NCBI GenBank assembly: GCA_040791665.1
Contig: JBFNNX010000022.1
Location: 236,139-300,138 of the forward strand
DNA from: Thiodiazotropha sp040791665
GTDB lineage: Bacteria; Pseudomonadota; Gammaproteobacteria; Chromatiales; Chromatiaceae
Length of the DNA stretch: 64,000 nt
Reading direction: 5' to 3'
Shown here: piece after piece, positions 24,107 to 31,776 of the stretch
Numbering within the stretch: the stretch's first letter is position 1
How the letters are laid out: each line of letters opens with the position of its first letter
Program-made: the position numbers and the translations under genes
Notes under the pieces: generated by a model
What the model saw: only the letters and a program-made list of their open reading frames with translations
Database searches by the model: none
Told to the model about the DNA's origin: nothing

Positions 24107-24526
24107 TCAGAGGTATTTACGCCAATGTTCCGGGCGCTGATCCCGTAGCTTGTGATTCATGCGTTGATACCGGTCGGCGAAGATCATGCGGGTGCATTTG
24201 GAGTCGCTTCGGTTGCAACCCAGATTGACCCGTTCGGTCTCTTCCGTGTAGTGATAGAGGGCGCGTTTGAGGCGGTAGAGCAGGCGGTTGTCGATATGCA
24301 GACCCATTGCCGTCAGCCCTGTCTCTATCTGCTCCAGGGAGACCTCTATTAGCTGATAGCTGACATGTAGATGGGTTGCGGAGCAGGGGGTGGCTTTCAG
24401 AATACCCTCCACATCCGCAAGCAGCAAAGCCGCAGTCGCAGCCTGATTGGGGTCCGGGTGGAGTTCGGCGAAGTGAATGTCCCGGTTTTTCACTAAGTCG
24501 TGAGGGTTATCACCCATACATGGCAA
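24107..24526 (-). CDS. Uncharacterised protein, 139 residues
   Basis: Not recognised by family. A mainly helical, soluble protein without signal peptide. The centre (about 40-100) holds LHVSYQLIEVSLEQIETGLTA and RLKRALYHYTEETERVN, then a cysteine pair in LGCNRSDSKCTRMIFADRY, ending in a very basic tail (HKLRDQRPEHWRKYL). The first half looks like a small metal or copper-transport-type ferredoxin-like fold, but this is only an impression. Two starts are possible, ATG 24526 and ATG 24517 (MGDNPHD); the latter is the more natural N-terminus. It lies alone between moeB and prmC on the same strand. Confidence 0.6.
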   Translation of the reverse strand: MPCMGDNPHDLVKNRDIHFAELHPDPNQAATAALLLADVEGILKATPCSATHLHVSYQLIEVSLEQIETGLTAMGLHIDNRLLYRLKRALYHYTEETERVNLGCNRSDSKCTRMIFADRYQRMNHKLRDQRPEHWRKYL

Positions 24527-24703
24527 TCCTAACTAATGCGCTGAAATAATCAAGCAGGCGGGCTGGAGGCTGCCATACATCACAGCATCTCGTCCCCACC
24601 CTACGCCTAGTTACGAAAGAGATTTACATACCAGCGCTCATCGTCGCAGATTCATGCCAATCATTTGATCAGAGGGTACGGTTTGGCTCGCCGCGCCGTT
24701 TGT

Positions 24704-25621
24704 CTAATCATTTGTATCTTTACCAATGAGATGGCTGAGCGTCAGGTACCAGTTGTGTCCATCCTTCTCGATACCTAATAGCTGGGCTTCAGTGACTCGA
24801 GGGTGTCCGGAAAGGTCTGGATGGGTCGCTATGTGGGTGAAACCTGCGGATTGCAGCAGGTTTTGCACCGCATCCGCCTGTTGGTAGCCATGCTCCAACA
24901 GGAGCCAGCCATTTGGTTTCAGATAGCCGGCGCTGACCTGGCGAACGATGGTTCTGATGGCGTTCAAACCATCACTACCCGAGACCAAAGCCCGCTCCGG
25001 TTCCCGTGGCAGATCCCCCTGGTGGAGATGTTGATCGTCGGCCTCGATATAGGGAGGATTGCTCACGATCAGGTCATAGGTTTCATCTGCTGGCAGTGCC
25101 TCGCACCAGTTGCCATGGAGGAAGGTGATCCGGTCAATCCCAAGTCGTTGGCTGTTCTCTCTGGCTTGCGCCAGCGCCTTGGCTGAAATATCGGTGGCAA
25201 CCATCCCCGCATCCGGCAGTTCGCGCGCCAGCGCCAGGGCAATGGCGCCACTACCGGTGCCGAGGTCAACAATCCTTGGCCGGGATATATGCTGGAGGTG
25301 ATGGAGTGAGCGCTCCACCAGCAACTCCGTTTCGGGGCGGGGTATGAGGGTGTCGGGATTGACCTCCAGCGACAGGGACCAGAACTCCCGCGTTCCCGTA
25401 ATGTAGGCGATCGGTTCATGAGACAGCCGCCGTTCCACCAGCTTCGTGTATTGTTGATACTGATCGGAGGGGAGTTCCAATTCCGGCCAGGCATACAGAT
25501 AGCTGCGCGGTTTATCGAGGATGTGGCATAACAGCAGGGCTGCCTCCAGCTCGGGATTGGCATCGGGCAGTGCGCTGAGGGCCTGTTGTGCCGATTGCAG
25601 AGCCTGCTGCAGGGTGGTCAT
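24704..25621 (-). CDS. prmC: Release-factor glutamine methyltransferase
   Basis: 305 residues. The S-adenosylmethionine site VDLGTGSGAIALALA is at about residue 117, and the NPPY motif that recognises the substrate glutamine (VSNPPYIEADD) at about 185. An N-terminal helical domain (1-85) grips the release factor. PrmC methylates the glutamine of the GGQ motif of RF1 and RF2. The gene directly follows prfA (17 bp), as in E. coli hemA-prfA-prmC. It is about 15-25 residues longer at the C-terminus than usual, the extra part reading KDGHNWYLTLSHLIGKDTND; this tail may be strain-specific. Confidence 0.94.
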   Translation of the reverse strand: MTTLQQALQSAQQALSALPDANPELEAALLLCHILDKPRSYLYAWPELELPSDQYQQYTKLVERRLSHEPIAYITGTREFWSLSLEVNPDTLIPRPETELLVERSLHHLQHISRPRIVDLGTGSGAIALALARELPDAGMVATDISAKALAQARENSQRLGIDRITFLHGNWCEALPADETYDLIVSNPPYIEADDQHLHQGDLPREPERALVSGSDGLNAIRTIVRQVSAGYLKPNGWLLLEHGYQQADAVQNLLQSAGFTHIATHPDLSGHPRVTEAQLLGIEKDGHNWYLTLSHLIGKDTND

Positions 25622-25638
25622 GGCGTGTCCCGGCCGTT

Positions 25639-26718
25639 TCAGGCTTCGCCCATGGCGGCCAGGGCCTCCACCTGCTGTTCGCGCAGCAGGGGTTCTATGA
25701 CCTGGTCCAGGGATCCGGTCATCACCTCATCCAGCTTGTAGAGGGTCAGATTGATACGGTGGTCTGTGAGTCGATTCTGAGGAAAGTTGTAGGTACGGAT
25801 GCGTTCCGAGCGGTCGCCGCTGCCAACCTGTAGTTTACGCGAGCTGGCCTGCTCGTTGACGATCTTTTCCTGGGCCTGGGAGAGCAGTTTCGCCTGCAGC
25901 AGCGACATGGCCCTGGCCTTGTTCTTGTGCTGGGAGCGCTCATCCTGGCACTCCACCACGATGCCGCTGGGCAGATGGGTCAGGCGCACCGCCGAATCGG
26001 TCTTGTTGACATGCTGCCCGCCTGCGCCGGAGGCGCGAAAGGTGTCGATGCGCAGATCGCTGCTGTTGATATCCACATCGTCGACCTCCTCCGCCTCGGG
26101 CAGGATCGCCACGGTACAGGCGGAGGTGTGAATGCGTCCCTGGGACTCTGTCTCCGGAACCCGCTGCACGCGATGGGTCCCCGATTCGAATTTCAGGCGG
26201 GAGTAGACGGCATTGCCGCTGATACGGCATACCACCTCCTTGTAGCCGCCATGCTCGCCAGGGCTCTCGCTGATGGTTTCGGTCTGCCACTGCTGGGTCT
26301 CCGCATAGCGCAGATACATGCGGTAGAGGTCGCTGGCAAACAGCGCCGCCTCGGCGCCGCCGGTACCGGCACGGACTTCGAGAAAAACATTGCGCTGATC
26401 GTTCGGATCGGCGGGTATCAGCAGCAGTTGCAGTTCCGGCTCAAGGCGCGCCTTGGTCTCCTGTGCCGCTGCCAGTTCCTCCTTGGCGAGTGGCGCCATT
26501 TCAGGGTCGTCCATCATCTCCCGGGCGGTCGCTACATCCCCTTCCGCATCCACGTAGCCTTTATAGGCCTCAACCACCGGCTCCAATTGGGCATACTCCC
26601 GCCCCAGATCGCGAAACTGATTCTGATCGCTCTGGATTTCCGGATCGGCAAGGAGTGCGGTGATCTCTTCGAAGCGCTCTGCGATCTGGTCAAGCTTGCC
26701 GCGCAGTGAAGGCTTCAT
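25639..26718 (-). CDS. prfA: Peptide chain release factor 1
   Basis: 359 residues, standard RF1 length. The peptidyl-hydrolysis motif GGQ appears in RASGAGGQHVNKTDSAVRL at about residue 230, and RNYNFPQ-type sequence (RIRTYNFPQNRLTDHRI) follows in the last third. The factor ends translation at UAA and UAG. The ATG at 26716-26718 overlaps the hemA stop by 4 bp (ATGA), so hemA and prfA are translationally coupled, and the modifying enzyme prmC follows directly. No programmed frameshift is seen (that feature belongs to RF2). Confidence 0.97.
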   Translation of the reverse strand: MKPSLRGKLDQIAERFEEITALLADPEIQSDQNQFRDLGREYAQLEPVVEAYKGYVDAEGDVATAREMMDDPEMAPLAKEELAAAQETKARLEPELQLLLIPADPNDQRNVFLEVRAGTGGAEAALFASDLYRMYLRYAETQQWQTETISESPGEHGGYKEVVCRISGNAVYSRLKFESGTHRVQRVPETESQGRIHTSACTVAILPEAEEVDDVDINSSDLRIDTFRASGAGGQHVNKTDSAVRLTHLPSGIVVECQDERSQHKNKARAMSLLQAKLLSQAQEKIVNEQASSRKLQVGSGDRSERIRTYNFPQNRLTDHRINLTLYKLDEVMTGSLDQVIEPLLREQQVEALAAMGEA

Positions 26719-27983
26719 GGTTTGTTTTCTGTTTTATTCAGCTGAAATAGCGTATTGGCCGCTTCGAGCAACTCTACCTGTCCATTGAATCCGGCCTGAC
26801 GCATCTGGGCGCTAGGATTGTGTAACAACTTGTTGGTGAGGGTGTGCGCCATGAATTGCATCGCCTGCTCGGGAGACTTGCCGTTGGCAAGCTGTTGCAA
26901 GGCTTTCTGCATCACCTCATCGCGCAATCGTTCGGCATAACTGCGGTAGTCCTGTATCAATCCCACGGCATCCAGAGAACGTAGCCACCCCATGTATTCT
27001 CCGACATAGTGATCGATGATCTCCTCCGCCTGTTCGGCTGCTTCCTCCCTGGAACGCATGTTTTCCTGGATGACTTCATCCAGATCATCCACCGTGTAGA
27101 GATAGATATCACTCAGATCCGCCACTTCCGGTTCAATATCCCGCGGCACGGCGATATCGACCATGAAGATCGGTCTGTGCCTGCGCTCCTTGAGGGCGCT
27201 TTCGACGCTGCCCTTTCCCAGCACCGGCAGGGGACTGGCGGTGGATGAGATCACGATATCCGCCTCGGCCAGATGTCTGCTCAATTCGGTCAGGGCAATG
27301 GCGTAGCCGTCAAACTGGGATGCCAGTGTATGCGCTTTCTCCACGGTGCGGTTTGCGACGATGATCCGCCCGATTCCGTGCTGGTTGAGATGGCGTGCAG
27401 CCAGTTCGATGGTCTCGCCCGCACCGATCAATAGGGCTGTCTGCTTCGACAGATCACTGAATATCTGCTTGGCCAGGCTGACCGCAGCGAACGCAACCGA
27501 TACCGGGCTGTTGCCGATCGCGGTATCGGTACGGATCTGCTTGGCGGCGGAGAAGGCATGCTGGAAGAGTTTGAAGAGCATTTTCCCGGTGGTGCCGGCA
27601 TCGGTGGCTGTTTGGAAGGCGGCTTTCACCTGCCCCAGGATCTGTGGTTCGCCCAATACCAGCGAGTCCAGGCCGCAGGATACCCGCAACAGGTGTTTTA
27701 CGGCATCAAGCCCGAAATGGCTGTAGAGATAGGGCGAGACGCGATCATCGCCCAAGCCGTGAAAGCGGCTGATCCAATCCGCCAGAGGCTCATGGTCCTC
27801 TTGATTGATGGAGCAGTAGACTTCGGTGCGATTACAGGTGGAGAGTATGACTGTCTCCTCGACCGCCGGATTTTCCTGCAGGCTGCGCAGGGCGCCGACG
27901 ATGATGTCGGGACCGAAGGTCACCTTCTCGCGGATGTCCACGGGGGCGGTTTTGTGGTTGAGTCCTAGTGCAATTATCGACAT
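26715..27983 (-). CDS. hemA: Glutamyl-tRNA reductase
   Basis: 422 residues. The N-terminal catalytic domain starts MSIIALGLNHKTAPVDIREKV and holds the nucleophile cysteine in LSTCNRTEVY (Cys50). The NADPH domain carries LLIGAGETIELAARHL, and a helical C-terminal dimer domain ends the protein. It reduces Glu-tRNA to glutamate semialdehyde, the first committed step of haem synthesis. In E. coli this gene is divergent from lolB-ispE-prs; here ispE and prs are 32-35 kb away and read in the same direction as hemA. First gene of the hemA-prfA-prmC operon. Confidence 0.97.
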   Translation of the reverse strand: MSIIALGLNHKTAPVDIREKVTFGPDIIVGALRSLQENPAVEETVILSTCNRTEVYCSINQEDHEPLADWISRFHGLGDDRVSPYLYSHFGLDAVKHLLRVSCGLDSLVLGEPQILGQVKAAFQTATDAGTTGKMLFKLFQHAFSAAKQIRTDTAIGNSPVSVAFAAVSLAKQIFSDLSKQTALLIGAGETIELAARHLNQHGIGRIIVANRTVEKAHTLASQFDGYAIALTELSRHLAEADIVISSTASPLPVLGKGSVESALKERRHRPIFMVDIAVPRDIEPEVADLSDIYLYTVDDLDEVIQENMRSREEAAEQAEEIIDHYVGEYMGWLRSLDAVGLIQDYRSYAERLRDEVMQKALQQLANGKSPEQAMQFMAHTLTNKLLHNPSAQMRQAGFNGQVELLEAANTLFQLNKTENKP

Positions 27984-28327
27984 TCGGTACTGGGGGTAAC
28001 TTCTAAGCGAAGGGAAATTTTGTTATATCAAGGAGTTGAATTCAAGTTTAATCCACTTTTAGGCAACCTGCAGTCAATGGCGCAAGGGTATGCGGATGGT
28101 ATGCCCTTAAGCGTATTTTAATATTTAATGTCCATGATTGACGATAGCCATAATAAGTAAAAGTTATCGTAAAGGATGACAATTAAGGTTAACCCCGATT
28201 GCTAAATGACCGGGTTCTCTGTTATTAATGTGTCTACAATAAAAAATTCACTGAATAAGAAATACCTAATTCAATAATATTTAGGGCGGATCTATCCCAC
28301 AAAACCGTCCATTACAGGAGGATCACT
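27984..28327. other. 344-bp divergent promoter region (hemA / LolA-like gene)
   Basis: AT-rich, with no open frame of note. It must contain the hemA promoter on the left and that of the LolA-like/DUF1302/RND module on the right; no unambiguous -35/-10 pair stands out. AGGAGG at 28316-28321 is the ribosome binding site of the right-hand gene. One end of the proposed 35-kb inversion would fall here. Confidence 0.5.
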
Positions 28328-29305
28328 ATGCAGGTGCAAAAGTTCGTGTCCGCGGCAATCATCGGCGGTTTGCTATTTACCGGCAGTGCCTTAGCGGGGG
28401 TGGCCAAAGATCTGCCGTTGCCCAGCGGAACACCGGATGCCAATGCCGTTGCGGATCAGGTCTATTTCGTCAACCATTTCTATGCCCTGAAGAATTTCGG
28501 TATCACCAACAACAACAAGGATCCCAAGCGGAGTAACCGGGCAATTCCCGGCAAGATAACGGTCATCGTCAATAAATCGGCCGGCAGTAAGCCGACCACC
28601 ATCACCGTGGAGCGCTATCTGAATAACGACTACAGCGATGGCTCTACCAATGCGCAGGATATCGCTATCTTCCGCTCCGGAAAGCTGAAAGGCACCGGCA
28701 TGCTGATCACGGACTATGTCGATGACAACAAGAGCCAATCCTACTCCATCTGGCTGCCGGCGCTTCGTAAGATACGCCGTTTTGCGGAACCGGCACACGA
28801 CGATGCCTGGGGCGGCACCGACTTCACTTTCGGTGACGTGACCCTGCGCAAGCCCAAGGACGAGACCCATGAGCTGTTAGGTACTGAAACCTTCAACGAT
28901 TGCCTTGGCGCCATCGATAAGGCGGAATCGAAGAACAAATATCTGCCCAACCCGCCGGATGCGGCCTGCGAGCATAAAGGTAAAGAGGTCTACAAGCTGA
29001 AGAGTACAACCAAGCGCGAGAACTGGTGGTACGACCATCGCGTAAGTTATGTCGATGCCAAGACTTTCGCCGACTATCGAACCGAATATTTCAAAGGGGA
29101 TGAGAAGGTTAAAGTAATCGACCGTGACTGGAAGTCTCTCGAACAGGACGATCCACGTGCCCAATTCTGGGGTTACTGGTATGGCAAGACATTCTCAACA
29201 GGTCATGAAACCTGGGCTGTGATCCCCAGGGAGATCGTACAGTATGATCAGGGATGGGAGTCGGACTTTTGGTCAGAGAAGACCTTGAGAAAAATAAAAC
29301 GCTAA
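28328..29305 (+). CDS. LolA-like outer-membrane lipoprotein-sorting protein
   Basis: 325 residues with a cleavable signal peptide (about 1-23, ending GSALAG). The mature part resembles the LolA-like/DUF1329-type family of periplasmic beta-sheet proteins that travel with RND or ABC transporters and are annotated as outer membrane lipoprotein-sorting proteins: note DIAIFRSGKLKGTGMLI, YSIWLPALRKIRRFA and GGTDFTFGDV. They probably carry a hydrophobic molecule between inner and outer membranes. Two cysteines (NDCLGA, DAACEHK) may pair. An excellent AGGAGG sits 6 nt before the ATG. It is first in a three-gene set with DUF1302 and RND proteins. Confidence 0.82.
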   Translation: MQVQKFVSAAIIGGLLFTGSALAGVAKDLPLPSGTPDANAVADQVYFVNHFYALKNFGITNNNKDPKRSNRAIPGKITVIVNKSAGSKPTTITVERYLNNDYSDGSTNAQDIAIFRSGKLKGTGMLITDYVDDNKSQSYSIWLPALRKIRRFAEPAHDDAWGGTDFTFGDVTLRKPKDETHELLGTETFNDCLGAIDKAESKNKYLPNPPDAACEHKGKEVYKLKSTTKRENWWYDHRVSYVDAKTFADYRTEYFKGDEKVKVIDRDWKSLEQDDPRAQFWGYWYGKTFSTGHETWAVIPREIVQYDQGWESDFWSEKTLRKIKR

Positions 29306-29313
29306 ACATAAAA

Positions 29314-29341
29314 CGGGTGTGCCCGCTGTGCGGGCGCATCC
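29314..29341 (+). other. Hairpin between LolA-like gene and DUF1302 gene
   Basis: GCCCGC-TGT-GCGGGC (29321-29335), extended outward by partly wobble-paired bases to about 12 bp. No T-run follows. It may trim or stabilise the upstream message, or attenuate read-through. Confidence 0.5.
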
Positions 29342-29447
29342 AACAAAAACCGGCTTGCCTGGAATTGGCGGCCATACACATCATCGAATCCGGCAAAGAG
29401 TAACAACAAGGGCTGTCGGCTATCGTTGAACCCGGGAGGAACCATTC

Positions 29448-31676
29448 ATGTTCAAACGCTGTAAGTTGCATCAATCGATCCTGCTTGCCTTGATTTTACC
29501 CAGTGTCGCCATTGCCGAAGTCGAGATCACTGGTTATCTGAAAAACGAAACATCCGTCTTTACACGCGATGGCCAGGTGACCGGCGAGGCGGAAACAATG
29601 GTCGATGAGAGAGGTCACGACAAGGGGGATTTGCTGAAATTCGAAAATTCCGCCCGAATTTTCATGAATGGTTACCTGGGTGAAGAGAGTACCTGGCATG
29701 CCGATCTGAACTTCATCTATGACTCCGAGGGGGTCAATGACACCTACAAGGGGCATGAGCTCTATACCCAACACGACTACGTAAGAGAGCTCTATGTGGA
29801 TACCTCGCTGCTTGGCTGGGATCTGCGCCTGGGCAAACAGCAGGTCGTTTGGGGTACGGCCGACGGCATCAAGCTGCTGGATATCATCAATCCCACCGAT
29901 TTCCGCGAACTCAACCAGAATGCAATGGAAGATTCCCGGATTCCGATCTGGATGATCAATGCGGAACGCAATATCGGCGATAACAGCAACATTCAGTTGA
30001 TTGTCTCGCAAGTGGAAGAGAACAAGATTCCCGGTCTCAATCCCGACGGCGATGCCGGCCATCCCTTTCTTATGAAGGGGGTCGAGACCATCAGTGGAGG
30101 TGTTAACGGCTTCTTCAACGTCGCACCGGCACTGAGTAATGTGGCGGCTACGTTCAATGGGGCCGCCATGGGTGGCGGCTTTACCGGCGGTATGGCGCTG
30201 CCCGTGGGATTGAACCTGTTCGCCGGCCTTACCGTGGATGGTTTTGCCGGTAACTTCTGGGATGCCGCAACCACCCCCGGGTTGCTGAACCCGACGGTAC
30301 CCACTGATCCCGTTGCCGCGCCCGGTTGGTTTCTGCTGAATGCATTTGCCCAGTTCGGTTTTACCGGCCAACCCGGTTTTCCCGCAGGGCTGAATGATCC
30401 CAACGGGAATTTCGGCACCACAAACCTGATGCCGATCACCGCATTCAACGCTCCGCCGACCCCTACGGATGTGACCTGGGATCCGGCCAATGCCACTTCG
30501 GCGTTCGAGTTCATGTCGAATGCGACCTTCGCCACCTTCAACACTTTCACCAGCTTCAGTCCTACGGCGCCGACCGGCTTGACCGGCACCACCAGCGAGT
30601 GGGTGCGCGACTATCCGGACGACAGCGATGTGAATGCCGGTTTTCGTTTTCGTAACTCTACCGATGGCGGCCTCAACTGGTCTTTCAACTACTTCCATCA
30701 CTATGGCGCCAATCCGGATCTCGATCTCAGTTGGCGCAATTCGGCGGGTGATGAGCTGGCCGTGCAACTCGCGCCGACCCTGTTCTTCGATACCAACGGC
30801 ACTGCCGGTCCGCAGCAGGACGATACCTATATCCCCGATGTGGCGACCAGTATCACCCGGGATCAGGCCAGGGCGAACTGGGATATGGGCAATCCCACCA
30901 CTATTCTGGTGCATGATGGTACCGGCTCCACCTACTACGGCGCCCTCGATCCGAGTGCCGTACTGCCCGCATTGGCTGACGGCAGTCCATTCAATGAGCC
31001 CCCGGCGATGGGCGCGGGCGCACCGATCTTGCGCTTTACCGAGTCGCTGCATCGGGTCAACAGCGTAGGTGCCTCCTTCGACTACGCCCTCGATATGGGC
31101 GACATTCCACTGGTACTCAGAGGCGAGTTCCTCTATGACGAGGGAGACAAGCAACCGGTTATCGATAAGTTTCTGCTATCAATCGGTGATCTGACCAACG
31201 CCCTGAAGATGGAAGATGCCGACTACTTCAGGTATGTCCTGGGTGCAGATATCACCGTGGCCACCAACCTGCTTGTCAGCGGTCAGTTTATCCAGTTCCG
31301 CAATCTCGATTTCGTCGATGAAAAGGATACCTGCATGACTCAAACCGGGGCGTCCGTGGACTGCAGCCGCTATACCGCAGATTTCCCCACCATGAGTCTT
31401 AGCAATGGCCTGATGAAGGGGTATGAGGATAAGGAGTTCTACTCGCTCTTTTTCTCCAAGCCCTTCGGTGATTCCCAGGAGCATCGCTGGAACAACATCT
31501 TTATCTACGAAGAGGGTGGCGGCAAATGGAACCGTCTCGATATCGAGTACACCTTTACCGATACCATTCTTGGCTCTGTGGAGTGGAACAACTACTGGGG
31601 TGATGAAAACACCACGTTCGGTCAGTTCGAGAACAGCTCCAACTTCCAGGTCGGTCTGAAGTGGATATTCGAATAA
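29448..31676 (+). CDS. DUF1302 family outer-membrane protein
   Basis: 742 residues with a signal peptide (ending PSVAIA, about residue 23). The N-terminal part (EVEITGYLKNETSVFTRDGQ; DWRLGKQQVVWGTADG-type segment; DFRELNQ) and the closing beta-strands ending in LKWIFE are typical of DUF1302, predicted outer-membrane beta-barrels. The family usually has about 550-620 residues. Here a stretch of roughly 150-180 residues (about 205-385) is very rich in Gly, Ala, Phe, Thr, Asn and Pro and looks like an insertion or an extended surface loop. Together with the LolA-like and RND genes it should form a trans-envelope route for a lipid-like molecule. Confidence 0.82.
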   Translation: MFKRCKLHQSILLALILPSVAIAEVEITGYLKNETSVFTRDGQVTGEAETMVDERGHDKGDLLKFENSARIFMNGYLGEESTWHADLNFIYDSEGVNDTYKGHELYTQHDYVRELYVDTSLLGWDLRLGKQQVVWGTADGIKLLDIINPTDFRELNQNAMEDSRIPIWMINAERNIGDNSNIQLIVSQVEENKIPGLNPDGDAGHPFLMKGVETISGGVNGFFNVAPALSNVAATFNGAAMGGGFTGGMALPVGLNLFAGLTVDGFAGNFWDAATTPGLLNPTVPTDPVAAPGWFLLNAFAQFGFTGQPGFPAGLNDPNGNFGTTNLMPITAFNAPPTPTDVTWDPANATSAFEFMSNATFATFNTFTSFSPTAPTGLTGTTSEWVRDYPDDSDVNAGFRFRNSTDGGLNWSFNYFHHYGANPDLDLSWRNSAGDELAVQLAPTLFFDTNGTAGPQQDDTYIPDVATSITRDQARANWDMGNPTTILVHDGTGSTYYGALDPSAVLPALADGSPFNEPPAMGAGAPILRFTESLHRVNSVGASFDYALDMGDIPLVLRGEFLYDEGDKQPVIDKFLLSIGDLTNALKMEDADYFRYVLGADITVATNLLVSGQFIQFRNLDFVDEKDTCMTQTGASVDCSRYTADFPTMSLSNGLMKGYEDKEFYSLFFSKPFGDSQEHRWNNIFIYEEGGGKWNRLDIEYTFTDTILGSVEWNNYWGDENTTFGQFENSSNFQVGLKWIFE

Positions 31677-31714
31677 TTCCAACAACCCTGTAACTTCGAC
31701 CATCATAACCAAAC

Positions 31715-31745
31715 GAGGATGTCCGGTGATATGCCGGACATCCCT
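31715..31745 (+). other. Hairpin between DUF1302 gene and RND gene
   Basis: GGATGTCCGG (31717-31726) and CCGGACATCC (31734-31743) form a perfect 10-bp stem with a 7-nt loop; GAG/CTC extends it with a bulge. It lies 33 bp before the RND start and has no T-run. Likely an attenuator or mRNA-stability element. Confidence 0.55.
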
Positions 31746-31776
31746 CATCAAACAGCGCTTTCACGGGGATTGAGCC

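Noticed and set aside
25927..26709. A 260-codon open frame antisense to prfA
   Set aside because: The sense strand encodes an unmistakable release factor 1; the antisense frame is a by-product of codon bias.
29496..31154. A 552-codon open frame antisense to the DUF1302 gene
   Set aside because: No binding site, no recognisable motif, composition rich in Gly, Ile, Arg and His as expected for the complement of a GC-biased gene. The sense frame has a signal peptide and barrel features.
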